A stretch of 64,000 nucleotides of DNA, taken from Paroedura picta (Eukaryota > Chordata > Lepidosauria > Squamata > Gekkonidae). How positions within the stretch are numbered: position 1 is the first letter of the stretch; each line of letters opens with the position of its first letter. Shown here piece by piece: positions 21,151 to 31,505 of the stretch. Below the pieces are notes generated by a model. The model ran no database searches. It was not told the DNA's origin and worked only from the letters and a program-made list of their open reading frames with translations. Made by a program: the position numbers and the translations under genes. The stretch is from NCBI RefSeq assembly GCF_049243985.1, contig NC_135372.1, positions 94,355,318-94,419,317 on the forward strand, in the 5' to 3' direction.

Positions 21151-22592
21151 ATGTTTTAATGTCCCCGAGGACTGGAAGAGAGCAAACGTTATTCCCATCT
21201 TCAAAAAAGGGAGGAAGGATGACCCGGGAAATTACAGACCAGTGAGTCTGACCTCTGTTGTGGGGAAGATAATGGAGCAGATATTAAAGGGAGCGATGTG
21301 CAAACATCTGGAGGACAATTTGGTGATCCAAGGAAGTCAGCATGGATTTGTCTCCAACAGGTCCTGCCCAGACCAACCTAGTTTCCTTTTTTGACCAAGT
21401 AACAGGTTTGCTGGATCGGGGAAATTCGGTTGATGTCGTTTACTTGGATTTTAGTAAAGCTTTTGACAAGGTTCCCCATGATGTTCTGATGGATAAGTTA
21501 ATGGACTGCAATCTGGATTTTCAGATAGTTAAGTGGATAGGGAATTGGTTAGAGAACCGCACTCAAAGAGTTGTTGTCAATGGTGTTTCATCAGACTGGA
21601 GAGAGGTGAGTAGCGGGGTACCTCAGGGCTCGGTGCTTGGCCCGGTACTTTTTAACATATTTATTAATGATCTAGATGAGGGGGTGGAGGGACTACTCAT
21701 CAAGTTTGCAGATGACACCAAATTGGGAGGACTGGCAAATACTCCGGAAGATAGAGACAGAGTTCAACGAGATCTTAACACAATGGAAAAATGGGCAAAT
21801 GAGAACAAGATGCAATTTAATAAAGATAAATGTAAAGTTCTGCATCTGGGTCAGAAAAATGAAAAGCATGCCTACTGGATGGGGGATAGGTTTCTAGGTA
21901 ACACTGTGTGTGAACGAGACTTTGGGGTACTTGTGGACTGTAAACTAAACATGAGCAGGCAGTGTGATGCAGCGGTAAAAAAGGCAAATGCCATTTTGGG
22001 CTGTATCAACAGGGGCATCACATCAAAATCACAAGATGTCATAGTCCCATTGTATACGGCACTGGACAGACCACACCTGGAGTACTGTGTGAAGTTCTGG
22101 AGGCCTCACTTCAAGAAGGACGTAAATAAAATTGAAAGGGTACAGAGGAGAGCGACGAAGATGATCTGGGGCCAAGGGACCAAGCCCTATGAAGATAGGT
22201 TGAGGGACTTGGGAATGTTCAGCCTGGAGAAAAGGAGGTTGAGAGGGGACATGATAGCCCTCTTTAAGTATTTGAAAGGTTGTCACTTGGAGGAGGGCAG
22301 GATGCTGTTTCAGTTGTCTGCAGAGGAAAGGACACGCAGTAATAGGTTTAAATTACAAGTACAACGATATAGGCTAGATATCAGGAAAAAAATTTTCACA
22401 GTCAGAGTAGTTCAGCAGTGGAATAGGCTGCCTAAGGAGGTGGTGAGCTCCCCTTCACTGGCAGTCTTCAAGCAAAGGTTGGATACACACTTTTCTTGGA
22501 TGCTTTAGGATGCTTAGGGCTGATCCTGCGTTGAGCAGGGGGTTGGACTAGATGGCCTGTATGGCCCCTTCCAACTCTATGATTCTATGATT
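21151..22592 (+). mobile_element. CR1 LINE, 5'-truncated, near-intact reverse transcriptase end
   Basis: A 1.44 kb 3' portion of a chicken-repeat-1 type LINE. It has the C-terminal two thirds of the reverse transcriptase and a short 3' UTR ending GGATGCTTAGGGCTGATCCT and then CTATGATTCTATGATT, the diagnostic CR1 tail. The 5' part is missing. The reading frame is open except for one indel near 21,367, so this is a fairly recent insertion. Its 3' end is the same sequence that the Harbinger interrupted at 4.7/12.0 kb. Confidence 0.93.
21155..22508 (+). pseudogene. CR1 reverse transcriptase fragment
   Basis: The fragment starts in frame as [17 protein letters not shown] and [18 protein letters not shown] (RT blocks 1-2). 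It shifts frame at a run of three C bases near 21,367-21,369, where a one-base insertion is the simplest cause. It then stays open for 388 codons with VYLDFSKAFDKVPHDVL, GVPQGSVLGPVLFNIFINDL, the catalytic FADD at 21,705-21,716 and the C-terminal [19 protein letters not shown]. The N-terminal endonuclease is absent, so it cannot function. Confidence 0.9.
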
Positions 22593-22606
22593 AATAGTCT
22601 TGCCTG

Positions 22607-22800
22607 TTGGAAAATACCTGGAGATTTTGGGGGTGGAGCCTGAGGAAGGAGGGGTTTTCAGGGGGGGGACTTTGAAGGGGGAATAATGCCATAAGGTTCA
22701 AAGCAGCCATTTTCTCCAGGAGAACTGATCTCTGTCACCTGCAGATCAGTTTTAATAGCAAGAGATCTCCAGTGACCACCTGGAGGTTGGTCACCCTAGT
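22607..22800 (-). repeat. Short interspersed repeat, inverted-end family, minus copy
   Basis: Reverse-oriented copy: TACCTGGAGATTTTGGGGGT at the left, GCAGCCATTTTCTCCAGGAG inside and CCTGGAGGTTGGTCACCCTAG at the right, minus its first base. With the copy at 20,846 it forms an inverted pair around the CR1. Confidence 0.55.
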
Positions 22801-23905
22801 TTTGAAATAGCCTCTGTGGAACAGTCACAAATATAGAGTAGCTCTCTCACTGAAACAAGCAGAGTAACTGCACCCATGGCATAATGTAAAATGGCTTGAG
22901 AGGAAAATCAAATCCACAAGCAACTGCTTGTGTCTCACTGAAAAACTGAACTGAGGAACTGATGACTGGATTGGAATTTCTGAGTCATGACCAAACAACA
23001 CATGGTACAGAAACTCCCAGCAAAGCATGACACATAGACGGTCAGCAACAACAATAACAGTGGAGAGGAATTTTTAAGAAGCAAATTCTGGGGGTTCTCC
23101 ATTGCAAGCAAATCCTCAGGCTGACAGCGGGCCCAACTGACAAGTTATTGGCCCTCAGTCGGTTATATAGAACTCTTTTCTTCCTGATCTTGAGTTACTT
23201 CTACATTATGATTATTGTCCAGAGGCTCCACCCAAGATAAGAATCATGTATAGTTCAAGGGGTCCCTAGTGTCTCAAAGGCTCACCTCATAATGAGCAAC
23301 CACAGTGATGTGAAAAGGTTTATTGTCACACATACAATAAGGAAATGAAGGCACCCCAAATGAAGGTGGCTGTTTTTACTGATCTTGTCACCAGCCACAC
23401 ATATTCTGTCCCAACGTAGGCTCAAAACTCTGCACACCCATCTCCTTATCAAGCCAGGCTTTCCCCTTGTCCCCAGTCAGGATTCTCCTTGCTTCACACA
23501 AGTGAATGTGTCCACAAGAATGCTTGGAATTGCAGTTGCCAGCTTCTTACTGGATGCCAGTAAAAACATTACTTGAAGTGCCTGTCAGAAAGCCAGTAAA
23601 TTGAACTGATTGCCAGTAAAACACTCTTGTGTCAAACAGTTCTCAGCTCAATTAGTAAGCACTGTCAAAATGGAACCTAAGAAATAAGCTGAACAGTCTC
23701 CCTAACCATGTTGAGGAAGTATTTTTGCCTGGGAAATACTTGGAGACTACAAAAGAAGTGGCTGCTTTAGCACATGCCTTTCCATCAGGCCCACCTTCTG
23801 ACATGAGCTGTGGCTAGTCTGCAATCCGGGAAATCCCTGACTCAAACATTGCTTATGCCAAAGAAATCAGTAGGCCCCACGCAACCGTTTCAGACATTAG
23901 CTGGA
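22801..23905. other. Non-coding stretch
   Basis: Unique-looking sequence with stops in all frames; AACAACAACAATAACAG near 23,045 is a short simple repeat. Nothing else identified. Confidence 0.4.
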
Positions 23906-23909
23906 GTTA

Positions 23910-24101
23910 TGGAGCTTCTGGTGGGGCCAGGGTTTCTCCCAGACTTACAGCTATTCTACAGTCTTCAGAACTCAGTTTCTTTAGAGAAAATGGCAGCTTT
24001 GGAGGGCGGACTCTGTCCTCACGTCCCTCTGCCCTGTGAAGTCAGCCCTCTTCAGGTACTACCTCCAAGAATTTCCCAAGCTGAAGTTGGCAACCCTAGA
24101 C
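23910..24101 (+). repeat. Short interspersed repeat, inverted-end family
   Basis: GGAGCTTCTGGTGGGGCCAG, GAGAAAATGGCAGCTTTGG and the terminus GAAGTTGGCAACCCTAG identify the family seen at 20.8, 22.6 and 47.6 kb. Confidence 0.55.
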
Positions 24102-26288
24102 CTCCAGCTGTAATAAGGGGATAATAATTCTCCTCAGCCTTATGTTCCAACAAATTAATGTATGCAAAACTCTATGACATGTTTCCTTTTCTGGAACATT
24201 GATGCTGAAAGTTTGTTTTAAAATTCTTGAGCCAAAAATAAATCTCCACCAATAAGTCCTAGGCATTTGAATTGATTTACTGGTTAAATCCACATGAACT
24301 TGCATATGAATAACTTGCATGGTGCTGGAAAACGTGGCTTATTTTCAAAGACCCACCCATGTTATAACAGGAACTCTTTGAAGAGGAATTCCCACTTGTG
24401 TGAAAGAGTGGGGGTATGCCTCTTCTTGGACAGTGCCAAATGCTGCGTTATTTAATGAACCACCAGAACAGAAGACTCAATCCATCAAAAGACAACAAAG
24501 CACTACTTAAAGTTACTACTTCTGATTATTATTGCAAGAAGGAGCCTTGACTATGTGGTTACCAAAAGGCCTGGAGTAAAACATCTTAGACCTTTACTAG
24601 AGTAAATAGCATTATCTGATGTATAATATCCCATTAAGCCTTTATTAAAGGGACAGGGCATTTTTCTTCCTAGCAGTTGGCAGCCCCCTATGAGAGCCAA
24701 TTTTTTTCTTACAGCTAGGATATAATCTGCATTTTTAAGTACTTATGTTGAAAAAATGCAGCTTTCAAAATAAATCTGCTACCAAAAAAATGATCAGAAG
24801 TTTTTAATTGATTAACATAACTTATTAGTCAACTAAATGCTGCAAACAAACCAGCAACATTTTCCCAACTAGCATTTTTAAATTCAAGCATTTCCCATCT
24901 GGAGCTCTGGTCTTAATGTCCCTTTCAGCCCTGAACACCCCCAACGTTTCCTCTCTGTAGCATGGCTCAAGAGACAAAGGAGCAGTGCCAGGGAGAGATC
25001 TGGAGCCCAGCCTTTCTTTTCTCTCTCTGGGAAGATTCATAGGCACTGGGCTTTTCACCCTGGAGTCACCAATGTGTGCCCATGCTCCTGCCTGGCTTTA
25101 ACTTTAAGGTGCCCTGATGGAGATGGTTGAGTCTCTCTCATGTTTATATCATGATTATTAGCTGAGTCACAGCTGGGGTGCTGCTAATTAAATGTATTTC
25201 TTAATTAACAAGATCACAGAGAAAGCATGCTAGCCGGTTTGGTTTTCAATCACTGTTGACAAAGGCAGCTGCAGCCTGGCTTGGGCAGAGATGGGGGGGG
25301 GGCAGTGTACTGCCATGTGCTAACACCAGGCTGGCAAGGACAAGCACATTGCCAACTGGCATACTGAGGGCCTGAGTTGAGTGGCACCATAGGAAGTCCA
25401 ACACTCTCTGAAGCAGCCATATCATTCTTTCAGCGTGTATCTAAATCACAGCTTGTTTGCCTTATATCACTTGTCAACCCACTTCTGGCAGTACCAGCCA
25501 TTGATGTTGCAATGTACATTTGAATGGAACAACGTATTGGATGTTTGCTGGTTGAGGCCTGTCCAACAAGCTGGATTCTTTGGAGATCCAACCAACATAC
25601 TCTCTTATTATGCCTGTTGTCATGTCAACTGAATGGGAGCTAAACACACAAATAACCTCAGTGTTCCTCCTCAGCTGAGGAGCTAACTGGCTGCAGGTAC
25701 TGAGTCCACATGCAGTAGCAGCAGCAGAAATAAGAGGACAGTAGCCGGCTACATACTCTACCCAATGTTCCTCCTGAGGATTCTCTCTTCTTGACACCAT
25801 GAATTTGTAACTTGTAAGAAAACACATGACTGCACAGAAATTACAGGTCAGCTTTAATCACTTCTGACTCAATAACAAGATCAGATTCAATGTCTTGAAT
25901 TACAGGCAGGAGAAAAAGTAACGAAAGGCAAGGAGATAGGTTTATTGGAACTTTGCACCTTGTTCTTCTTCTTTCTCCTACCTGCCAGTACAACCTATTT
26001 TTCCCCTTGAATTACAGTTAGCCTGGAGTGACCTGCCCCTTTCTGACTGTGATGAGGGCTCCCTTAGCTACAGTGCTGAGAAGGCTTCCACAGGAGCGTG
26101 TTTTGGTCATTTAAAACTCTCCAATATTTCCATAATCTGCATTATAGGCCTTTTTCAGCTTCATGTAGGTCAGCTCCACAATCTCCCAGAAAGGGTCAGA
26201 GTTGGCTGGTACGGTATGCAGAGGCCTACAGTTGTTCACACAGAGGAATAGGAATCTTCCAAATCAATCTTCTAAAATGTAATTTACC
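24102..26288. other. Non-coding stretch
   Basis: No exon recognised. The segment 25,140-25,240 holds GCTGAGTCACAGCTG (an AP-1/MAF-like core next to an E-box) and several TAATTA-type motifs. It is free of obvious repeats and may be a conserved non-coding element, but the sequence alone cannot show it. Confidence 0.35.
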
Positions 26289-26399
26289 TCAGATTCAGCT
26301 GTGTAGCTGTATTGGTCTGAAGCAGCAGAACAACGTTTGAGTCAAGTGGCACCTTTAAGACCAACAAAGTGAAGGAGTGTGCATGCACACGAAAGCTTA
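26289..26399. mobile_element. SINE-like repeat, left half, interrupted by a Helitron
   Basis: CAGCTGTGTAGCTGTATTGG and GCACCTTTAAGACCAACAA run up to CACGAAAGCTTA. The repeat resumes at 27,589 with TATCTCGAATAAAACTTT, giving the common junction GAAAGCTTATATCTCG when the insert is removed. A related fragment lies at 54,461. Confidence 0.75.
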
Positions 26400-26849
26400 T
26401 CTTAACACCGCCCGTGGCGCCGCGGGTGCCACGGACTAAATAAAACCGTAAGGTGTTGTGAGGCGGGATGTGTCCGGGATGAGGAAGGGTCCGGATTGGA
26501 CCCTTCCTCTGGACAGACAATCGGAGGGACCAATCGGCAGGCGCAAAGCGCCTGCCGATTGGTCCCTCCGATTCCCAGCCCCGAGCAACTGTGAGCCGCG
26601 CGCAGCGCGGCTCACAGTTGCTTCTTTGCTGCCCTCAAGGGAGCCACGGCAGCCGCGCAGAGCGCGGCTGCCGGGCCTCCCTGGCCGGCGGCTTGATGCG
26701 GCGAGAGGCGCGAAGCGCCTCTCACCGCGTCAAGCCGCCAGCCGGGGAACCCCTGGCAGCCGCGCGGAGTGCGGCTGCCAGGGGCTCCATGACCTCAGAC
26801 CTCTGAGGAGCAACCGAAAGGGGGGGCCCCCGAAAACATCCTACAAGCG

Positions 26850-27480
26850 CCGACGAGGAGCCACCGGAAAAAAAAACAACAACAACCGCCGACAAGTGCG
26901 CAACATACCTCCGAGGAGCCACCGGGGAAAAAAAAAACCCGGCAAGCGCGCGTGCGCACAGCGCGGCTGCCGGGCCCTCCCTGCCCTCATCACAGAGAGA
27001 CACAGCTCCCAGGAGCCACCGACAAAAAAAAAAAAAAAAACACAAGCGCGCGTGCGCACAGCGTGCCTGCCGGGCCCTCCCTGTCGTCATTGGCACAGAA
27101 AGACTCAGCTCCCAGGAGCTACCGACAGGGGAAAAAAAAAAACCCCGAAAAGCGAGCGTGCGCACAGCGCGCCTGCCGGGCCCTTCCTGCCCTCATCAGC
27201 ACAGAGAGAGACAGCTCCCAGGAGCCACCGACAAAAAAAAAAAAAAAACCCTACAAGCGCGCGTGCGCACAGCGCGGCTGCCGGCCAGCACAGAAAGACA
27301 CAGGTCCCAGGAGCCACCGACAGAAAGAAAAAAAAAAACAACCCATGAAAAGCGCGCGTGTGCACACCGCGGCTGCCGGGCCCTCCCTGCCCTTATCGGC
27401 ACAGAAAGACACACCCCTCCGAGGAGCCACCGAAAGAGAAAAACAACCCCGCCAAGCGCCGCCGAGCCACTAAGGAGCAC
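26850..27480 (+). repeat. Minisatellite of about 100-bp units inside the Helitron
   Basis: GAGCCACCG starts units at about 26,855, 26,914, 27,012, 27,113 (variant), 27,217, 27,310 and 27,422. Most units hold an A-run, then CAAGCGCGCGTGCGCACAGC and GGCTGCCGGGCCCTCCCTGC. The CpG density is very high. Long open frames across it arise from the repetition and are not genes. Confidence 0.85.
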
Positions 27481-27550
27481 CCGTCAGGAGCCGCTGGCAG
27501 CCTCCTCTAACAGGTAGCCTTCCGCCCCTCGCCTGCCCCCGTCTGCTAGC

Positions 27551-27588
27551 GCCCATTGTCTCCTTTATACAATGGGCTATTTTACTAG
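27551..27588 (+). repeat. Helitron 3' hairpin and CTAG terminus
   Basis: A 9-bp stem with a 9-base loop, 7 bases, then CTAG at 27,585-27,588, followed by the T of the A/T target dinucleotide. Confidence 0.8.
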
Positions 27589-27648
27589 TATCTCGAATAA
27601 AACTTTAATGGTCTTAAAGATGCCACTGGAGTCAAACTTTGTTCTTTT
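27589..27648. mobile_element. SINE-like repeat, right half
   Basis: TATCTCGAATAAAACTTTAA, GGTCTTAAAGATGCCACTGG and CAAACTTTGTTC continue the repeat broken at 26,399. Confidence 0.75.
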
Positions 27649-27938
27649 AAAGGTAAAGGTAAAGGTATCCCCTGTGCAAGCACCGAGTCATGTCTGACCC
27701 TTGGAGTGACGCCCTCTAGAGTTTTCATTGAAGACTCAATATGGGGTGGTTTGCCAGTTCCTTCCCCAGTCATTACAATTTACCCCCCAGCAAGCTGGGT
27801 ACTTATTTTACCGACCTCGGAAGGATGGAAGGCTGAGTCAACCTTGTGCCGGCTGCTGGGATTGAACTCCCAACCTCATGGACAGACAGCTTCAGACAGC
27901 ATTTCTGCTGCCTTACCACTCTGCGCCACAAGAGGCTC
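27649..27938 (-). mobile_element. Sauria-type tRNA SINE
   Basis: On the minus strand it reads GAGCCTCTTGTGGCGCAGAG (tRNA-like head), a GGGAGTTCAATCCCAGCAGC box B, GGAAGGATGGAAGGC complement, GCTAGAGGGCG-type sequence and a (CCTTTA)n tail. TTCTTTT at 27,642-27,648 and 27,939-27,945 is the target duplication. Sauria SINEs share their 3' end with BovB and are thought to be mobilised by it. Confidence 0.88.
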
Positions 27939-27999
27939 TTCTTTTACTTTACTTCAAACCATTTATGAAAGGATCTCTGCTATACTAGATTGTCCCCAT

Positions 28000-29440
28000 C
28001 CTTAGATATCAACAGACATACATAAATGTTTGCTGAGTCTTCCATTCCAATGTCAAGGTCTTATACATTATGGAAGACAGAAGGCCTCTTCAGGTCCCTC
28101 CCCAACCCACCCTGCTTCAAAGCATAGCTGCAGACATAATTCACCTTGGCTACAAAAGGGACAGCCAGCTGTGGGACAAGACAGCCCTGAGGGGCACATC
28201 CCTGAGGCAGATTGCTGCCTCCCATCTTTTAATGCTTAAAGTGGTAATGCTGTGTAAGCACTTCCCTCCCCCACCTGTCTGAAATTGGGGGCACAGCTGT
28301 GGATAGCTTGAATGATGGACTGCATGATAACAGCACTGGGTGCTGTTTTGGTGTTCGTTCCAGGAGAAAATGAAGGGCCATTGCTGAACTTCTCTGTGCA
28401 TCCTCTACTCCTCACGCCAAAACTGGAGTAAGTGACATGCTTGCCAATAGCAGTGCCTGGAGCGCTTCCTGTAATATTAATGTTGCCTGCAGACTAATCC
28501 TTTCAATCTGTTGGCAGGAGGAGAGGATTATCGTGGTCCCGAGTTGAGAGGGTATTTTCCTTTTTTGCTTGATTGTCTCAGAGGGAGAATCCTGTTGTTT
28601 TTTGCAGGCAAAGGTAGCACTACATACAGATTGGGATGGGCCAATTTTACCCAAATTGCTGCTTGTCTCTAATGTGTTTCTGCAGATTTCCTGGCCTTAG
28701 CCACTGGGTGGGTGTTTGAGTGCCTCAGCTTGCAGCCTGGCACAATAAAGGCCCTCTCCTTACATAAACCAGCACCTGACACATCCAGAGCACAAGGAGG
28801 GAGGTAAGCCACTTGCTGGGACTGAACCTACTCTGAGCCCTGAGGATTCCCTTAATAGCCAAAGATAATTATGACTGCAGGCAGGAAGTTTCTGGAGGGA
28901 AACTGTCAGCAGAGGGGGAAACACAGCCTCTTGGCAATACCTTTGTTAGCTGCAGCAGCTCCAGACAGCAAATGCTCCTCTGATTCAGCAGCGGGATGGC
29001 TGTGTCCATTACCCACCACCTTGCCTCAATGGCATCCTATTTTGGGAGGTTTTCTGCAGTTGACCTACATCTGTGATTCTTAACTGTCTCTGTGCAGAAC
29101 ATGGGGTGCTAAAGGAGGCCTTTGGGGTTGTCAGCAGCCCCTTCTTCCCCTTTGCAAGAGCTTCTGATGGTCAGCAGAGGAGAGTGGTTTAATATGCGCA
29201 TCCTAACCAGAGGATTAAGTCCCAGCCACTAGATTCCTCCTCCAGGAATGTTCCCTCCTTGCTTGAGGGGCAGAAAGTAACAACCAATAATTAACTTTAG
29301 GAGCAGCCTTGGAGTTTGAGATCAGAGACCCACAACAGTTTATTTCAGGCTGTCAGACCACAATACAAATCTGCAAATCCACCTAGTTGAAGCCCAATGT
29401 TTCCTCTTTAAATAACAGAGCTAGTTCAGGAGGGGGTGAC
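28000..29440. other. Non-coding stretch
   Basis: Unique-looking sequence. No exon or named repeat recognised. Confidence 0.4.
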
Positions 29441-29441
29441 T

Positions 29442-29485
<44 letters not shown>

Positions 29486-29532
29486 CAGAGACAGAGAGAC
29501 ACAGAGAGAGAGACAGAGAGAGAGAGACAGAG
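29442..29532. repeat. (GA)n microsatellite, interrupted with GACAGA
   Basis: Runs of GA with GACA interruptions; a matching (CT)n run lies at 29,878-29,902. Confidence 0.95.
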
Positions 29533-29902
29533 TGGGGAGGGGGGTTAGATGAGTGGGCCTTCTCCTGCTTGCCTGCCATTTCCCTTCTCTGAACTGCCCT
29601 TCCCAGTGGCTTTTCTCCTTGCAGATCACCCAGTTTGGGGAAGCAGCTTGCAAAGCAGAGTGAACCCAGTGTCATTCCTGCTGTGTGCTGGATGACGAAT
29701 GTCCCTTCTGGAACATGGGTCCATTTCTGGGCATTCAGACTTTCTGTTCTGTGAGTAAAGGCTGATGTGTTTGTCTGGCTCTCTCCTCCGTCTAAATCAG
29801 CCCAAGCACCACATCAGTAGGAGGGGTTTCTTTCCTGTGTGTAATGCTTTCCCTTCCCTCTGGTTCATTCCTCCTTGCCTCTCTCTCTCTCTCTCTCTCT
29901 CC

Positions 29903-31460
29903 TCCCCCGCAAGTGTTGCTGATGTGAAGTCAGATGGCAGCAATGCTGGGATTTCTCCCCAGACTTGGCAGTCCGATCATGTCCTACCTGAAGAATGGCA
30001 GGAGTGAGTCACGTTCGAGCCACAGCAGTGACTCATGCTTCAGGCTTCCAAAGAGCAGCGAGCACATTTCAGAGATTCCTGGATGAAAGCAAATACACAA
30101 ACAGACAGAATCTTCCCCTGGCGCTATGAGAAACCACCACTACGCCACCTCCTTGTTATTTGGCTTAGAAATCATTGCAATTTGTGCTGCTGTTTTCCCC
30201 TCTGTGTTGGTATCTAGCCCATTGCATGGAATAAAGTCCAATCCACGGCCGCACTGAGATTCCTTTATCACATCTTGACAATGCCGTGCCGTAGAAGTCA
30301 GAGGCCTCCTTGGGAGCGGCTCTCCTTGCCGGCGGCACAGCTGGCACCACAATGCACCCAGGATCAGCAGCACAGCAGGAGTGTGCACTGGTTTGAAGTT
30401 CAGCCCAGAGAAGCATATCAGTGTTTACTTATCTCCTGTAGTGGCAGAGGGGCTAGAAACACTGACGCTGTATAGCTGTATGCTGTACAGCACACAAGGC
30501 TGTAACTTCCCCAGTGTGGTGTGTCGGGACACTGGGTTCTCCTTCTTATTTACTTAGGCATATATAGCCCACTTTTATCCTCACTGGAGACAGCTCTCCT
30601 CCCCCCCCCCCACCCCCACCCCCCGCAAAATAGTTTTTGATAAATATATAACAAAAAATGTACAACAAAATGCCAACTCCTGTTCTGGTGCTCAATCCAC
30701 TGGGCCATATCACCTGGACCCATAGACTAAGGAACATGAGCCCTTTGAAGTCGAAATACTTGCAACAGATGAAGAACAGCTGCTTAGCCCGCATCTTATA
30801 CAGGAAGAGAGCTGCAGTGTCAGGCACATCCCTTCGGAGGTCAGTCTCATTGAGCACAATGGGACTTACTGTCAACTAAATGGGCACAGGTTTTAAGATT
30901 TGCTCTGTAAACTAAAATAGCCTAACACAGGCAGCTTGACAGGCACAGTCAAGGCTATTATCAGAGTTTCAATATGCAAAGAGGTGTACAGCACCAGGCT
31001 GCTTAAAAAAATAAGATAGTTTTATTAAGAAACAACTTTGTATTGAAAGAGAGAAGGGAGAGTATCCTGTTGTTCATTCAGTCTCTTCTGGAGGCAAGCA
31101 GGGATGAAGTATGTTTGAAGGAGTAGAAAGTCACCAATCGAGCCAATCAGGACACTGGGGGAGTCCTGGGGAAATACCAGGAAGTTCCTGATCTAAATGT
31201 GCTAACTCCACATCTCCTCTGATGCTCCCTGTAGGGTATTCTGCATATAGCTGTAGAACCATGCACACGGCAGATCCTGCACAGAGGCAGTCCTGTGGAT
31301 ATTGCCTTCCTGCTAAATGTGGTGTTGCCCTTTAAATGGAGGCCCCTCTTTTCAGCAGATGTCCAGGACAGCCCTGCAGAAGCACCACACATGATGGGGC
31401 ACATGGAGGCATCATTGCCTCCAGTCCTGTCATCTGACCTTCAAGGGAAAGCCCCACAAG
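29903..31460. other. Non-coding stretch
   Basis: A minus-strand frame at 30,140-30,388 has a signal-peptide-like start but no homology that I recognise and no convincing splice sites. A C-run at 30,600 and an L2-like tail fragment near 30,545-30,595 (minus) are present. Confidence 0.4.
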
Positions 31461-31463
31461 GCT

Positions 31464-31464
<1 letters not shown>

Positions 31465-31503
<39 letters not shown>
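31465..31503. repeat. (GT)n microsatellite
   Basis: About nineteen GT dinucleotides. Confidence 0.95.

Positions 31504-31505
<2 letters not shown>

Larger units (their letters stand above)
26400..27588 (+). mobile_element. Non-autonomous Helitron-like element with palindromes and minisatellite
   Basis: The element begins TCTTAACACC and ends CTAG. Its 3' end has a 9-bp hairpin (GCCCATTGT at 27,551-27,559 pairing with ACAATGGGC at 27,569-27,577) and then TATTTTACTAG. A TC start and a hairpin about 10 bases before CTAG are the Helitron (rolling-circle) signature. It sits between A and T without target duplication. Removing its 1,189 bp leaves a seamless SINE. Inside are several GC-rich hairpins, for example 24-bp arms around AAA near 26,520-26,575, and a tandem repeat of about 100 bp. 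There is no Rep/helicase gene, so it would depend on an autonomous relative. A shorter relative is at 37,497-37,807. Confidence 0.8.

Noticed and set aside
26458-27348. A 296-codon plus-strand open frame
   Set aside because: It lies within the Helitron hairpins and minisatellite. The repetitive, lysine/proline-rich product follows from the repeat and poly-A runs, and matching frames occur on several other frames and strands.
26855-27430. Regularly spaced repeats resembling a CRISPR array
   Set aside because: The units are whole ~100-bp tandem copies, not short repeats with unique spacers, and this is a vertebrate genome.
30140-30388. Minus-strand frame starting MHTPAVLLILGALWC, signal-peptide-like
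   Set aside because: Short, no recognisable family, no supporting splice sites or conserved cysteine pattern. Kept only as a remark.
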